A stretch of 64,000 nucleotides of DNA from Phoebastria nigripes (taxonomy: Eukaryota > Chordata > Aves > Procellariiformes > Diomedeidae). Every line of letters begins with the position of its first letter. Position 1 is the first letter of the stretch. The position numbers and the translations under genes are program-made. The stretch spans positions 4,021,622 to 4,085,621 of the forward strand of contig JAYKAV010001887.1 of assembly GCA_035582835.1 (NCBI GenBank), given 5' to 3'. The notes below the pieces were generated by a model that saw only the letters and a list, made by a program, of their open reading frames with translations, had not been told where the DNA came from and made no database searches. Below are positions 27,157-38,223 of this stretch, piece after piece.

Positions 27157-27164
27157 TGACGTCA
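27157..27164. promoter_or_regulatory. Palindromic CRE, TGACGTCA
   Basis: This is a perfect full-length cAMP-response element, bound by CREB/ATF factors. It lies 8 bp downstream of the octamer and about 110 bp upstream of the first-exon donor, a usual promoter-proximal position. It suggests activity- or cAMP-responsive control of the gene. That is inference from the motif. Confidence 0.65.
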
Positions 27165-27192
27165 GGCGGCTCCGGCCCAGAGAGCAGAAATA

Positions 27193-27199
27193 GGGGCGG
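27193..27199 (+). promoter_or_regulatory. GC box (Sp1-type)
   Basis: GGGGCGG directly follows an AGAAATA stretch and sits at the upstream edge of the presumed first exon. Such boxes are frequent in CpG islands, so on its own the site is weak evidence. Confidence 0.4.
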
Positions 27200-27273
27200 C
27201 CCGGCCCGCGCCGCGTACTCAGCCGCCGCCGCTCCCGCCCCGGCCCGCCCCGCCGAGCCGCTCCGCTCCCCAG
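27200..27273 (+). other. FSTL4: FSTL4 exon 1, non-coding (5' end approximate)
   Basis: The 3' boundary is set by CCCCAG|GTGAGTG, a near-perfect donor at 27273/27274. The 5' boundary is a guess placed just downstream of the GC box, since no transcript data are available. The exon is GC-rich and contains no ATG, in keeping with a 5' untranslated exon. The reading frame then opens seven bases into exon 2. This arrangement, a non-coding CpG-island exon followed by an exon starting with the signal peptide, suits FSTL4 and many secreted-protein genes. Confidence 0.65.
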
Positions 27274-30200
27274 GTGAGTGCCGCGGGGGAGCGCCCCGCA
27301 GCGGCTGCCGGCCCCGTACCGCGGGGTTCCGCTGCGCTCCGCGCTGCCCCCCGCGTCTCTGCCATCCCCGCCCGGGCTGAGGGGAGAGCGCCCGCGGGAG
27401 CTGCGTCGCTTTCCTCCTCCGTCCGCTCCGTGGGGCGCTCGGGGCTGGGGAGGGGGCGGTGTGCGCTCGGGGCTGGGGAGCCTCCGGCTGCTGTTGCCGC
27501 CGCCCCCCGCGGACCTCCCCCGTCCGCCCGCTCCGGGCCGGGCGCGGTAACAGGTGGGCACCCGCAGCGGGGCTGGGAGCCGGCGGGGTGGGACGGGTTT
27601 GGAGGGTGTCGCCCCCTCCCCACCCCGCGTTCCACAGCGTGGGGAGCAAGAGGTGGAAATGCCGCCCGTGGGGTGGACGCGGCTCCCTCCTCTGGGACGC
27701 GGAGGGCGGCGCGGGGGCCGCGGTCCCCGTCCCCCCCCCCCCGCAACCCCGCCCCGTGCCGAAGCTGCGGGGCTGCCGCCGTCGGTGGGCGCGGGGCCGA
27801 GCGGCGCGTCCCGCCGCGATCGCGAGTGGGGCCGGCGCTTCCCCCCGCAGCCCCTGGGTGGCGCCGTGGCGCCGGCGGCCGTCCCCGCGGAGCGCCCCGT
27901 CGGGGCCCGCTGCGTGGGGCAGGGCGCCGGGTGCTTCCCGGGGGGCGGAGGTAACGCAGCGGGGCGGGAGCCCCCCGTGCCCCGGGCGACCTTCAGCCTC
28001 CGGTGCCTCCGTCCGCGGCCAGCGGGTTGAGTTTGCAGCCGGCAGCAGAAAGTGATGATTTTTTATTTATAAGAGGTACTGGGCTCCCTTCCCAGCTTGT
28101 CAAAGGTGCTTCTGCGTGGTGGAAATAAATGGCTTTCCGGTGGTGTTGATGCTGGGTGCCCAGCCGGAGGGTAGTGGGAGGGATGGTATGGGATGTCTCT
28201 GAGCGTAACCGCAGAGCAAACCTGTGATTGAAACGTACCAAAGTGTCACGGAGGCAGCCTTGAAAACAAAGGTTAAATACCTGTGAGGTTTAGGAGCTTC
28301 TTGGCAGTCCTTTATCCCTGCTGGATTGATGTTCCCCAAATTTCTTCTGGGAACACTGAAGTGTCTTGGAGAATTTAAAGATCAAATGAAATATTATTAA
28401 GTATGCTTTTGCTCAAATGAAATGTCTGGTTTGTACTTAAACATCACAACTGATTCCAATGAGTTCTTAATGCATCAACACTTTAAGTATTTATCTGAGA
28501 TACTGCAGATAGCTGACTGAAATTGTTATTTGGCTTCATTATGTCTCACTGAAAGGTTATCTTAGAACAGATTTTCTCCTTAATTTTGTAGCACTTGTAG
28601 CACTCAACAAGAAATTATGGACATCAAAATTATTTTGCAGGCCATAGAAATGCTGTTTAGATAAGGCTGAAGCAATTGGAACAGTTGATGGCAGAGGAAC
28701 TGAGGACCAGATTCTTATCTGGTGTTAATAGAGCCAATTGATATAGAGGTAACGGTTTGGTCCGGATGCTTTCCTTTTGCTATAGCAACAGTCATAACTT
28801 CAGGTAATTAAGTTCAACCTCTTTCTTTCTAATGTGAAGGTTGTTGGAAATTATTAAAAGCTATTGTGAACTATTAATTTCTCAATACTAAAAAAATAAG
28901 CTGCAATTTAGGTAGCCCTGAAAACAAAGGCAAGAACTGCTTTTGGCAAATTCTTTAATCATACTACAGTCACCATAATTGAGTTCTTAAAGCTTCCGTA
29001 TTGTGGAGGAAAAAGTTGTGGGATCTCTGCAGCAATCTAGCTGTTTGACAGCTCGTATTGCATGTCATGGAAATGCTTTAAACAAATTGTGTCGTTCTCC
29101 ACTCAAATGGCCAATGTGATTAGTCCCCTTCCTTTTTCAAGGTGACCCTTTTTGCTTGAGCAGCTTTAAAACCTGTGCCCTAAAACCTGTGCCTGTATCT
29201 TTGGCTTGCATCTGCTTGCTGTTGTTCCTCTTCATTCAGAGGCGTTGCACTGATTTTCTTGTGAGTTGAGACTCTCCCTGTGTGTTGGTGTCTGCACAAA
29301 TCCATCCGAGTTCGGGATGGGTGTTCTGCAATTACTGGTTTTACAACAGCACCTGCAGGGCTTGGCCATGGTGCACGGTCCCACCAGGCTGGGCACTGCA
29401 TGCGCAAGCGAGCCATCGTGTTTGAGCTTCTTCAAATAACGGTGCGTAGCATGGTACTGCTGTGCTTGTGGTAGTATTTCTTGGTAAAGCAATGCCAGCT
29501 GCAAGGAAGGCTGTAATGCTGTTCTAGCTCAGAGGAAGAAACNGCAACCTTTAGGTAAACTTTTAGGCTTTGCACAGTATCTTCTTTAACATAAGAGCCA
29601 AAGCTGCTTTGGAAGTAATTCCCCTGAAACCAAAGAAAATACTGCAGATGGATGGGATGCTCAACTCTGTTTACTTTAAAATAGTCTGGTTTAATTCTAG
29701 CATCTGCATCACAATTACTAATTTCTGCATTACATAGTAGATTAAAATCTGTCTGTTTGCTCACACGCATTGCTAAGAGCAGGTGTGTGATAGATGCCCC
29801 CCTCCATCCCCAGCTCTTAGACTTCTAATGTTTAGCCACAAATGTTGTTAATTCATTTTTTCTTTCGTGTACAACAGCTTGTTTTATGCAAGCATCTCCA
29901 TATGCAAGTTTCGATATATCTGGGCAGCGATGTCCATACAGGCTCACATCCTGCAATCTGTGCCTCATTCAAGTGAGGAAAGGAAATCGGTAGTAAAACT
30001 TGTCTGAGTTTACAGTGGTGTTCTGGATCTATTCAATCAATTTGAATTTTTCTGTTGACTTCAGGGAACTTTAAACCGCAATCTGGTAGCTGTATTGCAT
30101 GATGCGGCTGCAGACCAGATTCTGCAAGGAGCCTTCCACTTACCTCAGGGTAAGGCAATGCTGAGGTATGGTTTAGGATGCCGAGTGACATGAAAATGCT

Positions 30201-32525
30201 GTATGATTTCAGAGTTAACTCTCACTTGATATTTATGGTGCATATTTGTTGCTTGGTTTAGGCTATTCAGGTATATAATGTATATTAGCGTGTCCTCCTC
30301 TTATTATAAGTGAGAGCAATTAGTGTACTGTCAGTCAGTAAGCAATAAAAATAAGTAATTTCTAAACTGACTAGAGAAAGATGTTCTACAAATTCCATTT
30401 ATAAAACAACCAGAGTTTCTAGCAGGTGGAGGCTGCCCTTTCAGTTTCGTCAGTGTTATAGGCATCCTAATCCAAACACCATCATGTTTTCCAGCAGTTA
30501 GTTATTTACTAAATATATGTTAAACTAGCTAGTCCCCTGTTTTGCTCTAGGATTGTAATTTCAAGCAGCATATGAGTCAGAGGTCTCTAGAACTGCAAAG
30601 TGAAATAGTTGTATTTGCTGTGATGGTATCATCTGAGCATACAAAATACCTCTATAAAAAACGTGAGAAACAGTATTGCTGTGCAAGAGCAATTCATAAT
30701 GTAACAATGTACTTGTCCCTTATTGATATAGTGACTTTGGTTTATTAAACATTTATTTGTAGCCCCAGTAACATTACATCTGAGGTTTCTAATTGGAATT
30801 TAGAAAGCCTAATAAATTTTGATTTCATCCTGAGTGCTCTCAATTCAGGGTGTTTACATTAGTGCTGAGAAAAAGCAATGCCTGAACTCCACGGGTGCAT
30901 GGTGTGCGGCAGCTATAGGCTGTGCTTGTTCTATTGATGGTGTGTCTTTGGGCAGACGAAATAGCTGAGACCAAGTCAGCACTGGTGTAAATGGTCATGC
31001 CTCCGAAATTAATAGTGATGCACCAAGGCTTGGATACACCCTGCAGCAAAATACGTGGCATGAAAACACTGTAAAATGAGTCCTGTCAAGACAAGGCATG
31101 TCATGGTGAATTAATTCAGCTAGGCTTAATTTTGCCATTAGCAGGTAACTCGCCTTGTTAATGTATATTGCTCAAACCAAGCAGCAGCCTGTCACTTGCA
31201 TGCTATAGAAATGCCATCGCTTGCTTCATTAGGTGGTCATTATGCTTTGTTACGGGTCCGTGTTAGCATCCTCTGCAGCTGCTGTGAAAGGTCAAAACTT
31301 CCCTCAGCTACCATGGAAATGGTACCAGGCCTGAAGACTCCTTTGGTATTTTTAATGTGAAAAGTAATGACACAATCTGGTGTCCTGTTCCCAAAAAAGT
31401 TCAGATGAAGTACAGAGCTTTCCTGGCTGAGCTTCCAGGGCCCCAGGGCGGGGCTATGCACGTATGCAACACATGGTAGTTCCATCTGACAACGCTTTGA
31501 GTAACTGCATTGGTTTTACTTCCAAATTCATTCAGAAAACCACAGAAGGCAAGAAGCACTGCTCAAAGTGGATGCTGTTGTGGTGGAAATCCTTGCTCAC
31601 ATCTTCCCAGTCTCCTGCGGCCAGTGTGGGGCTGTGGTGGGGCACTGCCAGGGAGATGGTGCTGCTGTTGAGTAGGATGAGTCTGGGAGGGGTTGGAAAT
31701 GTCTCTGTTTGGGACAGGCAAATGAGTGGAGAAATCACAGCTCCAGGAGGGGCACACCTACATCGTGGTTGGAGAAACACATCAGTCCTCTTCAGCACAG
31801 AGTTTGTTTCAGGTCTTGCAAGTTTTAGTGGGTTCGGTGACTATCTGGGCAGGTGCCCTCATCCAGGGGAAGAATGACTGTTCCTGCGTTTTGGGTGTCA
31901 GCTGTCAGACCCCAGTGTGCTGGCTGGTCCTGCAAACCTGATCTTACCCTAAGGGGGTGGCAGTGGCTGTATCTGCTCGAGGCAGCATCATCCTCTGAAT
32001 CTGGGGGGAGTAATGGTATTTTCTGTCAGGTTGCTGGAAGCCTCCAGTGGTCAAAGAAGTGAACGCAGGTGTCTGGGGCTTTCCCGAAGATCTGCTGAGG
32101 GTACAAGTGTGAGTCCCTGACTATGAGTGACCCTGTGCTGCTAGGTGTTCTCGAGATGGGATAAAGTCACCCTTTGGCTTCTGCAGTACCATAATCTTGT
32201 GTTTCGATGTGGTTTGCTCTTGGCTGCAGTAGTTAGAAATCCCAGAGCTCCGGTTCAGCAGGTGCTGTGTGGGAACAGGCTGGGAACAGCAAGTCCTGTG
32301 GAGGGGGACTTTTGGGGTAAATTTTTCACAAAACTGCTACACTGAGTGGTGCAAAACAGGAAAATCAGTATTTTGCTGCATGTGCTGTGGGAGTCTGCAA
32401 AGCTCCATCAGCGCTGACCGAGTGCAGATGGGTGCCATCAGCTGAAGCTTCTGCCGTGTTACTGAATCTGAGCTGAGTTTTGTTGCGAGATGATTGTTTT
32501 ATGACTGTTCTCTTGTTTTCAACAG
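27274..32525 (+). other. FSTL4: FSTL4 intron 1
   Basis: The intron is bounded by the GTGAGT donor after exon 1 and the TTCTCTTGTTTTCAACAG acceptor before exon 2, about 5.25 kb. The first 770 bp remain in the CpG island and the rest is ordinary non-coding sequence. Around 31.5-32.3 kb it becomes moderately GC-rich and carries overlapping open frames on both strands, none with recognisable protein features. No transposon or RNA gene was identified. Confidence 0.7.
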
Positions 32526-32532
32526 ACGTGAA

Positions 32533-32661
32533 ATGATGAAATCAAGAAGCTTTTGGTTATCTCTCGTATTGCTTGGGGTTTTCCCGTCGGTCACGAGGGG
32601 ATGGATGGACGTGGACAGGAGCAGAAGGCTGTATTCAGATGCAGGGAGGTTGCATCAAGAG
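32533..32661 (+). CDS. FSTL4: FSTL4 exon 2: start codon and signal peptide
   Basis: This is the first coding exon of follistatin-like 4, a secreted glycoprotein that in the family carries a follistatin/Kazal module, EF-hand-like segments and Ig domains. The exon runs 32526-32661, between a pyrimidine-rich AACAG acceptor and GAG|GTACTG. It encodes 43 whole codons. Residues 1-23 form a signal peptide: a short basic MMKSR start, a hydrophobic core (LSLVLLGVF) and probable cleavage after TRG. The mature protein then begins WMD. The FW..L.LLG core followed by GWMD, with a nearby SR pair, matches mammalian FSTL4 as I remember it. Two adjacent ATGs are available. Both have a purine at -3, and the second corresponds to the mammalian start. 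The donor GTACTG is weak, but the resulting length fits exactly: 21 residues separate GWMD from FEVTRR after joining to exon 3, the same count as in the human protein as I remember it. Confidence 0.8.
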
Positions 32662-34741
32662 GTACTGTACATCAGCTGCTGCTACAGCTACAACTCTTGT
32701 GTTTCCATTTTTGTGCTGTGTTCAGGCTTTCCATACTGTGAAAACAGAAAACAAGTGAGGGCTTATCCATGTATATTTGTATTAAACACCTGCTGAGGAG
32801 GTCAGTGAAGAAACAGTGATTGGGTACAAACTGCGAAGCAGAAGCTCTTACACTTTTTGAGTATATTGCCATTGTTCTGGGAGTGAAATTGTGCATCTGG
32901 CCATTGTGGAGATGCCATCTTTGCCCCAAAGACTTTATGATACACTCTGTTCTGGGGCTGCTGGGACCTATGAAACTAAATTTAATAAGCAAAATTTGTC
33001 TTGGCTCTTCATTTGGGTCACTGGACCTTCAGGTGAAACCTGAAAAAAGTCCTTTTGCTGCTTAAAAAAAAGGAAAACTGAGCCACAGGTGGTTCTGAGA
33101 GAACCAGCAAAGTTACTGCCCAGAGCATTTCCCTCCTGACTTTCTGATGTCAAACCCTTGTGAACTGCAAGCTAATTGGAAAGGGACCAAGGGAGTGTGG
33201 TGGCCATAGCGGGGGATGGTGATGGTGATCCAGCTGGGGAGGACCCCAATGCCTGGCTTGATGGGGAGGTGGGACTCCTGATGCATTAATGCAGGATGGT
33301 AATGCACTCTTCAGTGTTCAATCCCTGGGCTTGTGGGAGTGGAGAAGCCACTGAGCCTGTTTTCAGTGCTTGAAGGTGACAGTGTTGGCTTTCGTTGCAG
33401 TGATGTGGATTAAGCAGGTCCCTGTTCTGATAGGCGCCCGGAGCAGGCTGTCCCAGCAGGGACGGTGGCTTTCTGGACCAGAGCTCGCAGTGTGGGTTTG
33501 CTGCACAGATGTGGGTATGCTCAGATTTTCACGTCTGAGTCTGGGGCATGCAAATAAGGCCATAAAAATCTAGAAATGAGACTTTCATAAAAAGAAAATT
33601 ATGAATGCTGAAACAATTTTAGTTATTTAGTTCCTGATTATCATAGGTTTGCTAAACAATTGCTCAAATGCCTGAAAGTGGGAGATGGTGGGGGAGGCAA
33701 GGGAAAGGAGACTTTGGTATTTTTTAACTGCCATTGCCTAGAACACTTACGTACTGGCAGACACATTAGTCAGTGCCAGGCTAATGATGAGCCCTTGATG
33801 GATTCACGCTGCAATTGGATCTATTTAAACCTCAGGATTTTGTTCTAGTTGGAGAATCCCATTTCTCCCAGTCACATCCCATCTATAGGTACTCGAAGTG
33901 CATTATTTCCATAAAGCAGTTTAAGCCAATTAAAAAGATGCTTTTCACTGCTCAGCAGGACTTGAAAATCATTGCAGTGGAGTTGGAGATTCTGCAGTGC
34001 TGAGTTCTGTCTCAGGTGTACTTTTTCCTTGAGGTAACCATCCTCTGTTCTGTAAAAGTGAAGAAAAACAGTTCCCCTCCGCACCTCCACTGTTACTTTG
34101 CTATGTAGACTCAGGCTGTATGCTGGCACTCTGTTAAACACGTTCTTGTATTGCCTCAGATCGCTTTTGCTTTTTTATTAAAAATAATTAAATATTTCTC
34201 ATGCTTTTGCATTTAAAAAATCTCATTCTTCACTAATGCATATTAGTTTTGATTTTTTGAAGAAGTTACTCTGGGCAATTAAATTCATTACTCAAATGAT
34301 TTATTTTAACATAAATTGTAGAACTATTATACTACTTGAAAGACATAAATTCATTTGATCTTCTTCTAAAATTGTACCAATTACTTGATCTTGCTCGAGG
34401 TGAAAGGATCTAAGCTAGAAATGTATTTGTTCAGATTTGCACAGAATTTATAACAGGTGTGAATATTAAAATTTTTGATGTACAAAGAATGCAGTTAAAA
34501 TAGCTTCAAGGGATGTAAGTTATAATGCAGATTTTTGAAAAAGTAACTGTGCAGAAAGCTTGTTGCACAAGAAATAGTGTTTATACAGTGTGGCACCAAA
34601 TGCCAAGATGAATCTGGAAGCCCTGAACATAGCTTTCAGGTAGGTCAGTGAAACTGAGGTAATTGCTGTTTTCTTTCAAAATGTGTTTAGTTTATCTTTC
34701 AGAAAATAGTTTAGCTGTAACACGTTTCTAATAATAAAAAC

Positions 34742-34763
34742 CACTTGAAAGCCTTTTCAAGTG
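34742..34763. repeat. Short perfect hairpin
   Basis: CACTTGAAA and TTTCAAGTG pair over 9 bp around a 4-nt GCCT loop within intron 2. It is too short for a microRNA precursor, and no function is implied. Confidence 0.6.
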
Positions 34764-37700
34764 ATATTTGGCTCTGTTCAATTTGGAGCTCCTTACTCAT
34801 GAGAAGTGTTTGTTAGTTACCAAATTCGTGGTTTGATTAGTATGTAATTCCATTAACANGCGTTTAAAACATTGAATCACAAATAGAAAAGCTCCTAGCA
34901 ATTCACTAAAATTGCTTTAAAAATGTGTAAAGGGTTAATTTACAGGTCAAATAATTTGAAGTGTGCTCTGATCTAAAATTCCTATGAACTTCATGAAAGC
35001 AAATACTTGGGTATGGGTCACTGACCTTCACTAATACTTGTTCTGATCTACATGGGAACAAGTTTATTGAATCAAAAACATTGCTTAATTTATGTTGAGA
35101 TTGCTAAATCGATTTCTTCATGGTCTATGGTAGAATTACTGCAGTTGTGTTTTGCATTTATAAAGGAAAAATAAGTCTTGAGGCCATAGACTGCAATATA
35201 CAGCCCTTCTGCATGAGAAATTAACTCTCTAACACAGCAGTGGTGTATGTTTTCCTGATGCTCAGCCTTCCAACTCTCAAATTTATGGGGTGTTCCTGGG
35301 AAGAGGTTCGTTTTCTGAAATATTTTTAGTTGCAATTAGAATAGTTAATAAACGTGTGCATGCAGTCTGAAATTCCATGGGTGGAGAATGAATTAAAATA
35401 GAAAACCTAATTAAGAAAAGGACAATGTTCGTATTTAACTGAAAAGCTGCAGCTTGCCTGGTCCATATTAATTTTTGGAGAAGATTGCTGTCACTTTTAC
35501 ATTGTGAAACTTTACATTGAGNGTGCTGGAAAGCTCTTGAAGCTTCTGGGTGCTGCCCATGGACTTCTGTGGAGCTAGGAGGTGCAGCTTCCCAGGGTTT
35601 GAACCATCGTGGGACTAAATCCTGCTGAGTGGAGTATATGCCAAAATATGTAACCGTAGAGCTCACCTGCTCTGGGGTGATGGTTTTGGACAGGTTTTGC
35701 CTCTGCCTTCAGCAAGGCTGATTCCGTGCTAAAGGTGGACAGTTTAGAGGTGACCACATTTCATGGGCAGCTCTGTCCTGGCTTTGAGTTGCCTGTGAAG
35801 CACCAGGTGGTNCGATCTGGGGTCACCTCTCCTTTCTTGAAAGGAATTCTCAAAAATGTAGCTCTGCAAGTCATTGCCACTGGCAGTGGCTGAAGGGAGT
35901 TTCCAGCATGAACATAGCAGAAGAGAGACATAAACAACCTGGATCTGAAATAACCCTGGAGTTCAGATCTGAAGAACTTGGCCAGGAGATTCTGATGGAA
36001 AGCCAGCCATACTACTCCACTCAGTGTCTGCAAAGTAATCCACACTAGTAGCTCAGACTGATTTTTCAACCTCCTGGGGTATTTTACAAAAGCATCTTAT
36101 TAAATACTGAAATTTCATAGCTAGCTTGCCTTTTCCTGTTCCCTGCTTTCTGTGTGAGAGGCGGCTTTTCTGAATGTGCCGAAGCCAAGCTGGTTTTGCC
36201 ATGGTTCTTGGGGCAAGTTTCTCATCTCCTCTTTTCAACCCATGGTGCAGCAGAGCAGCGCTGCAGGTCTTCATCGGCTCTTCCAGGAGCAGGTCTCCCA
36301 TCTGCTGCAGGGAGCTCCTCAAACACAAGTCGACACAGTGCTGTGTCTCAGAAATTAAATTCTGTATTATGTTTTCTGGGGCACTGCTGGCAGGTAGCCT
36401 GAACAATATTGTCCTAGCTGGATAGTGTGAAAGTGGAGAATAATCCTGTCTTGTGGTACGTGTATAGTTGTTTTGTGCTGAATTGTTAAAGGAAAATATT
36501 TGGATGTCACTGATAGCTCCTGAGCAGATACAAGTACAGACTGGCAGGTATCCTGCAGTCTGCTCCNGGCTATAGAACCAGAACTGCTCTGTGGTTTTGT
36601 AGAAATACTTAATTGTTCTTATTTGGCTTTCATGCCATGCTCTATTTTTGCCATCCATCCTCCTATTTAAGAAGTCTCATGAGACACCAGAAACATGTGC
36701 ACAGCACCCCACACTCCTGCAGGGAGAAGAGCTGTGTCCCTGGGGAGGCTCCTCCAGCGCAGAGCTCACAAGTGATGCTCTGAGTGCTCACATGAGTACC
36801 AGTGGCTCTTGCAGATCCAAGGACTGGCACGTTTGCTTTTTCCCCTCTCCGTGCTGCGAGATGTTCATACCTCGCTGATGCACCTTAACTGTCTGTTCCC
36901 CGTAAGGAGCAAGACACTGTTGGTGTGCAGTGGTATATCTAATTTGGACTGTGACAGCACAGTTCAAGGATAAACTAGACCAGCTGTGCCAGTATTATTT
37001 CAGTTCCTTTATAATTTTTACCCATTATGCTTGTTACCTTATCTGGCTTATGCCTTAAATTATACTGCCAACCTCAAAGTATCATGTGTAGTTATACCAA
37101 CACTTATTTTTATGCTAATGAATGTAGCAAGCATGCTCATTTCTTTAAGGTACCATAACTTTCTTATGGGCATTTGGAAGTATTGGCTGTATAGGATATC
37201 CATTGTTTGACTTGTTCATTAGTTATTACTTGCATGGCACCTGAACTGCTTAATCTCCAAGTAATAAATGTCACCTTAACCTTCACTATGACTGCAAACA
37301 CTGGGTCATACCAGCCCTTCGGTGCCATCCTGCACAGGATAAAGCATCCCTCTGGAGTCTACTCACAGCTTCAACTGTGCTTGTCCAGGAGTATCAATTA
37401 TTGCTGAAATTCCTGATTATCTTCAGATTCTTAAATGTTGTTTCACTTACTGCTGCAGCTGAAGAGCACAGTTGGTTATTCCAAGCAGCAGCGGAGTCAT
37501 GGGGATGATTTTGTGCTCCTTCCCCCAGCAGAGTCGTATTTCCTAATCTGACAGGAGTGCTTTGGGAAGTAAGTTACAAAACTGCAAAGGCTTTTGATAA
37601 AATCTTTTGCTTGTAATTCACATACAGGCATAATTTCAGAGCTTGGAATAAGACAGGCACAGTGTACCAATTTTATATGCAGTTGAAGATCTAATATCCT

Positions 37701-38143
37701 GGTATTTTAAGAATTATTATTAGTAATATATTCTCTGCCATGTGTGCACTCTTCCTGCTTGTAAGTCAGTTTGGAGAAAGTAAGGAAAGAATCAGATTTG
37801 AATTAAAATCTGTACCGGGCTACATCCTGCTCCTGTTTTAAACATTAATGAAGGTAAAGGGAGACACCTTAAATTTATTTTTGTATCACTTTGGTATGTA
37901 CTGATAATTCACTCCTTGTTACCCACATTTATGTGGTATCTCTAACAAGCTGTAATTGCTGTTTGTAGACCATTCTAAAACTTAACTAGTATATTATCCC
38001 GGTGGAGATNAGAAGCTTTTGCCCTGGGTGCTGGTTATCAGAGTATCTGCAGTTCAAGGTGCTGTGGAATGTTTTCATAGTATTTGGATAGACATGTTGG
38101 GGTCCTTTCTCTGCATCCCCAAACCCCACCTACCCCCTCCCAT

Positions 38144-38223
38144 GTACCCAGAGGGTTTAATAAATGCTGTATCTTATGGGACAGTACCCAGAGGGTTTAA
38201 TAAATGCTATATCTTATGAGATG
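38144..38223. repeat. Two-copy 40-bp tandem duplication
   Basis: The unit starting GTACCCAGAGGGTTTAATAA occurs at 38144-38183 and again at 38184-38223. Differences are confined to one base in the middle (GCTGTA versus GCTATA) and a few at the end (ATGGGACA versus ATGAGATG). Both copies contain an AATAAA hexamer. It looks like a fairly recent local duplication inside intron 2, and its copy number could vary between individuals. Confidence 0.9.

Larger units (their letters stand above)
26640..28040 (+). promoter_or_regulatory. FSTL4: CpG-island promoter of FSTL4
   Basis: Dense CpG sequence begins near 26.64 kb and stops sharply near 28.04 kb, where the sequence returns to AT-leaning intron. 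It is the only strong CpG island in the window. It spans the promoter motifs (CCAAT, octamer, CRE, GC box), the first exon and the start of intron 1. No TATA box was seen near the presumed start region, which suits a CpG-type promoter. A run of 170 Ns interrupts it immediately upstream of the motif cluster, so the promoter is incompletely known. Long open frames through the island on both strands are consequences of high GC and are not genes. Confidence 0.85.

Noticed and set aside
26378..27954. Long open frames on both strands through the CpG island
   Set aside because: They cross the N gap, overlap in all frames, and encode low-complexity A/G/P/R-rich sequence typical of GC-rich DNA with few stop codons.
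31464..31877. 137-codon frame in intron 1
   Set aside because: It overlaps open frames on the opposite strand, has no motif or signal peptide, and lies in moderately GC-rich intron sequence. It is treated as chance.
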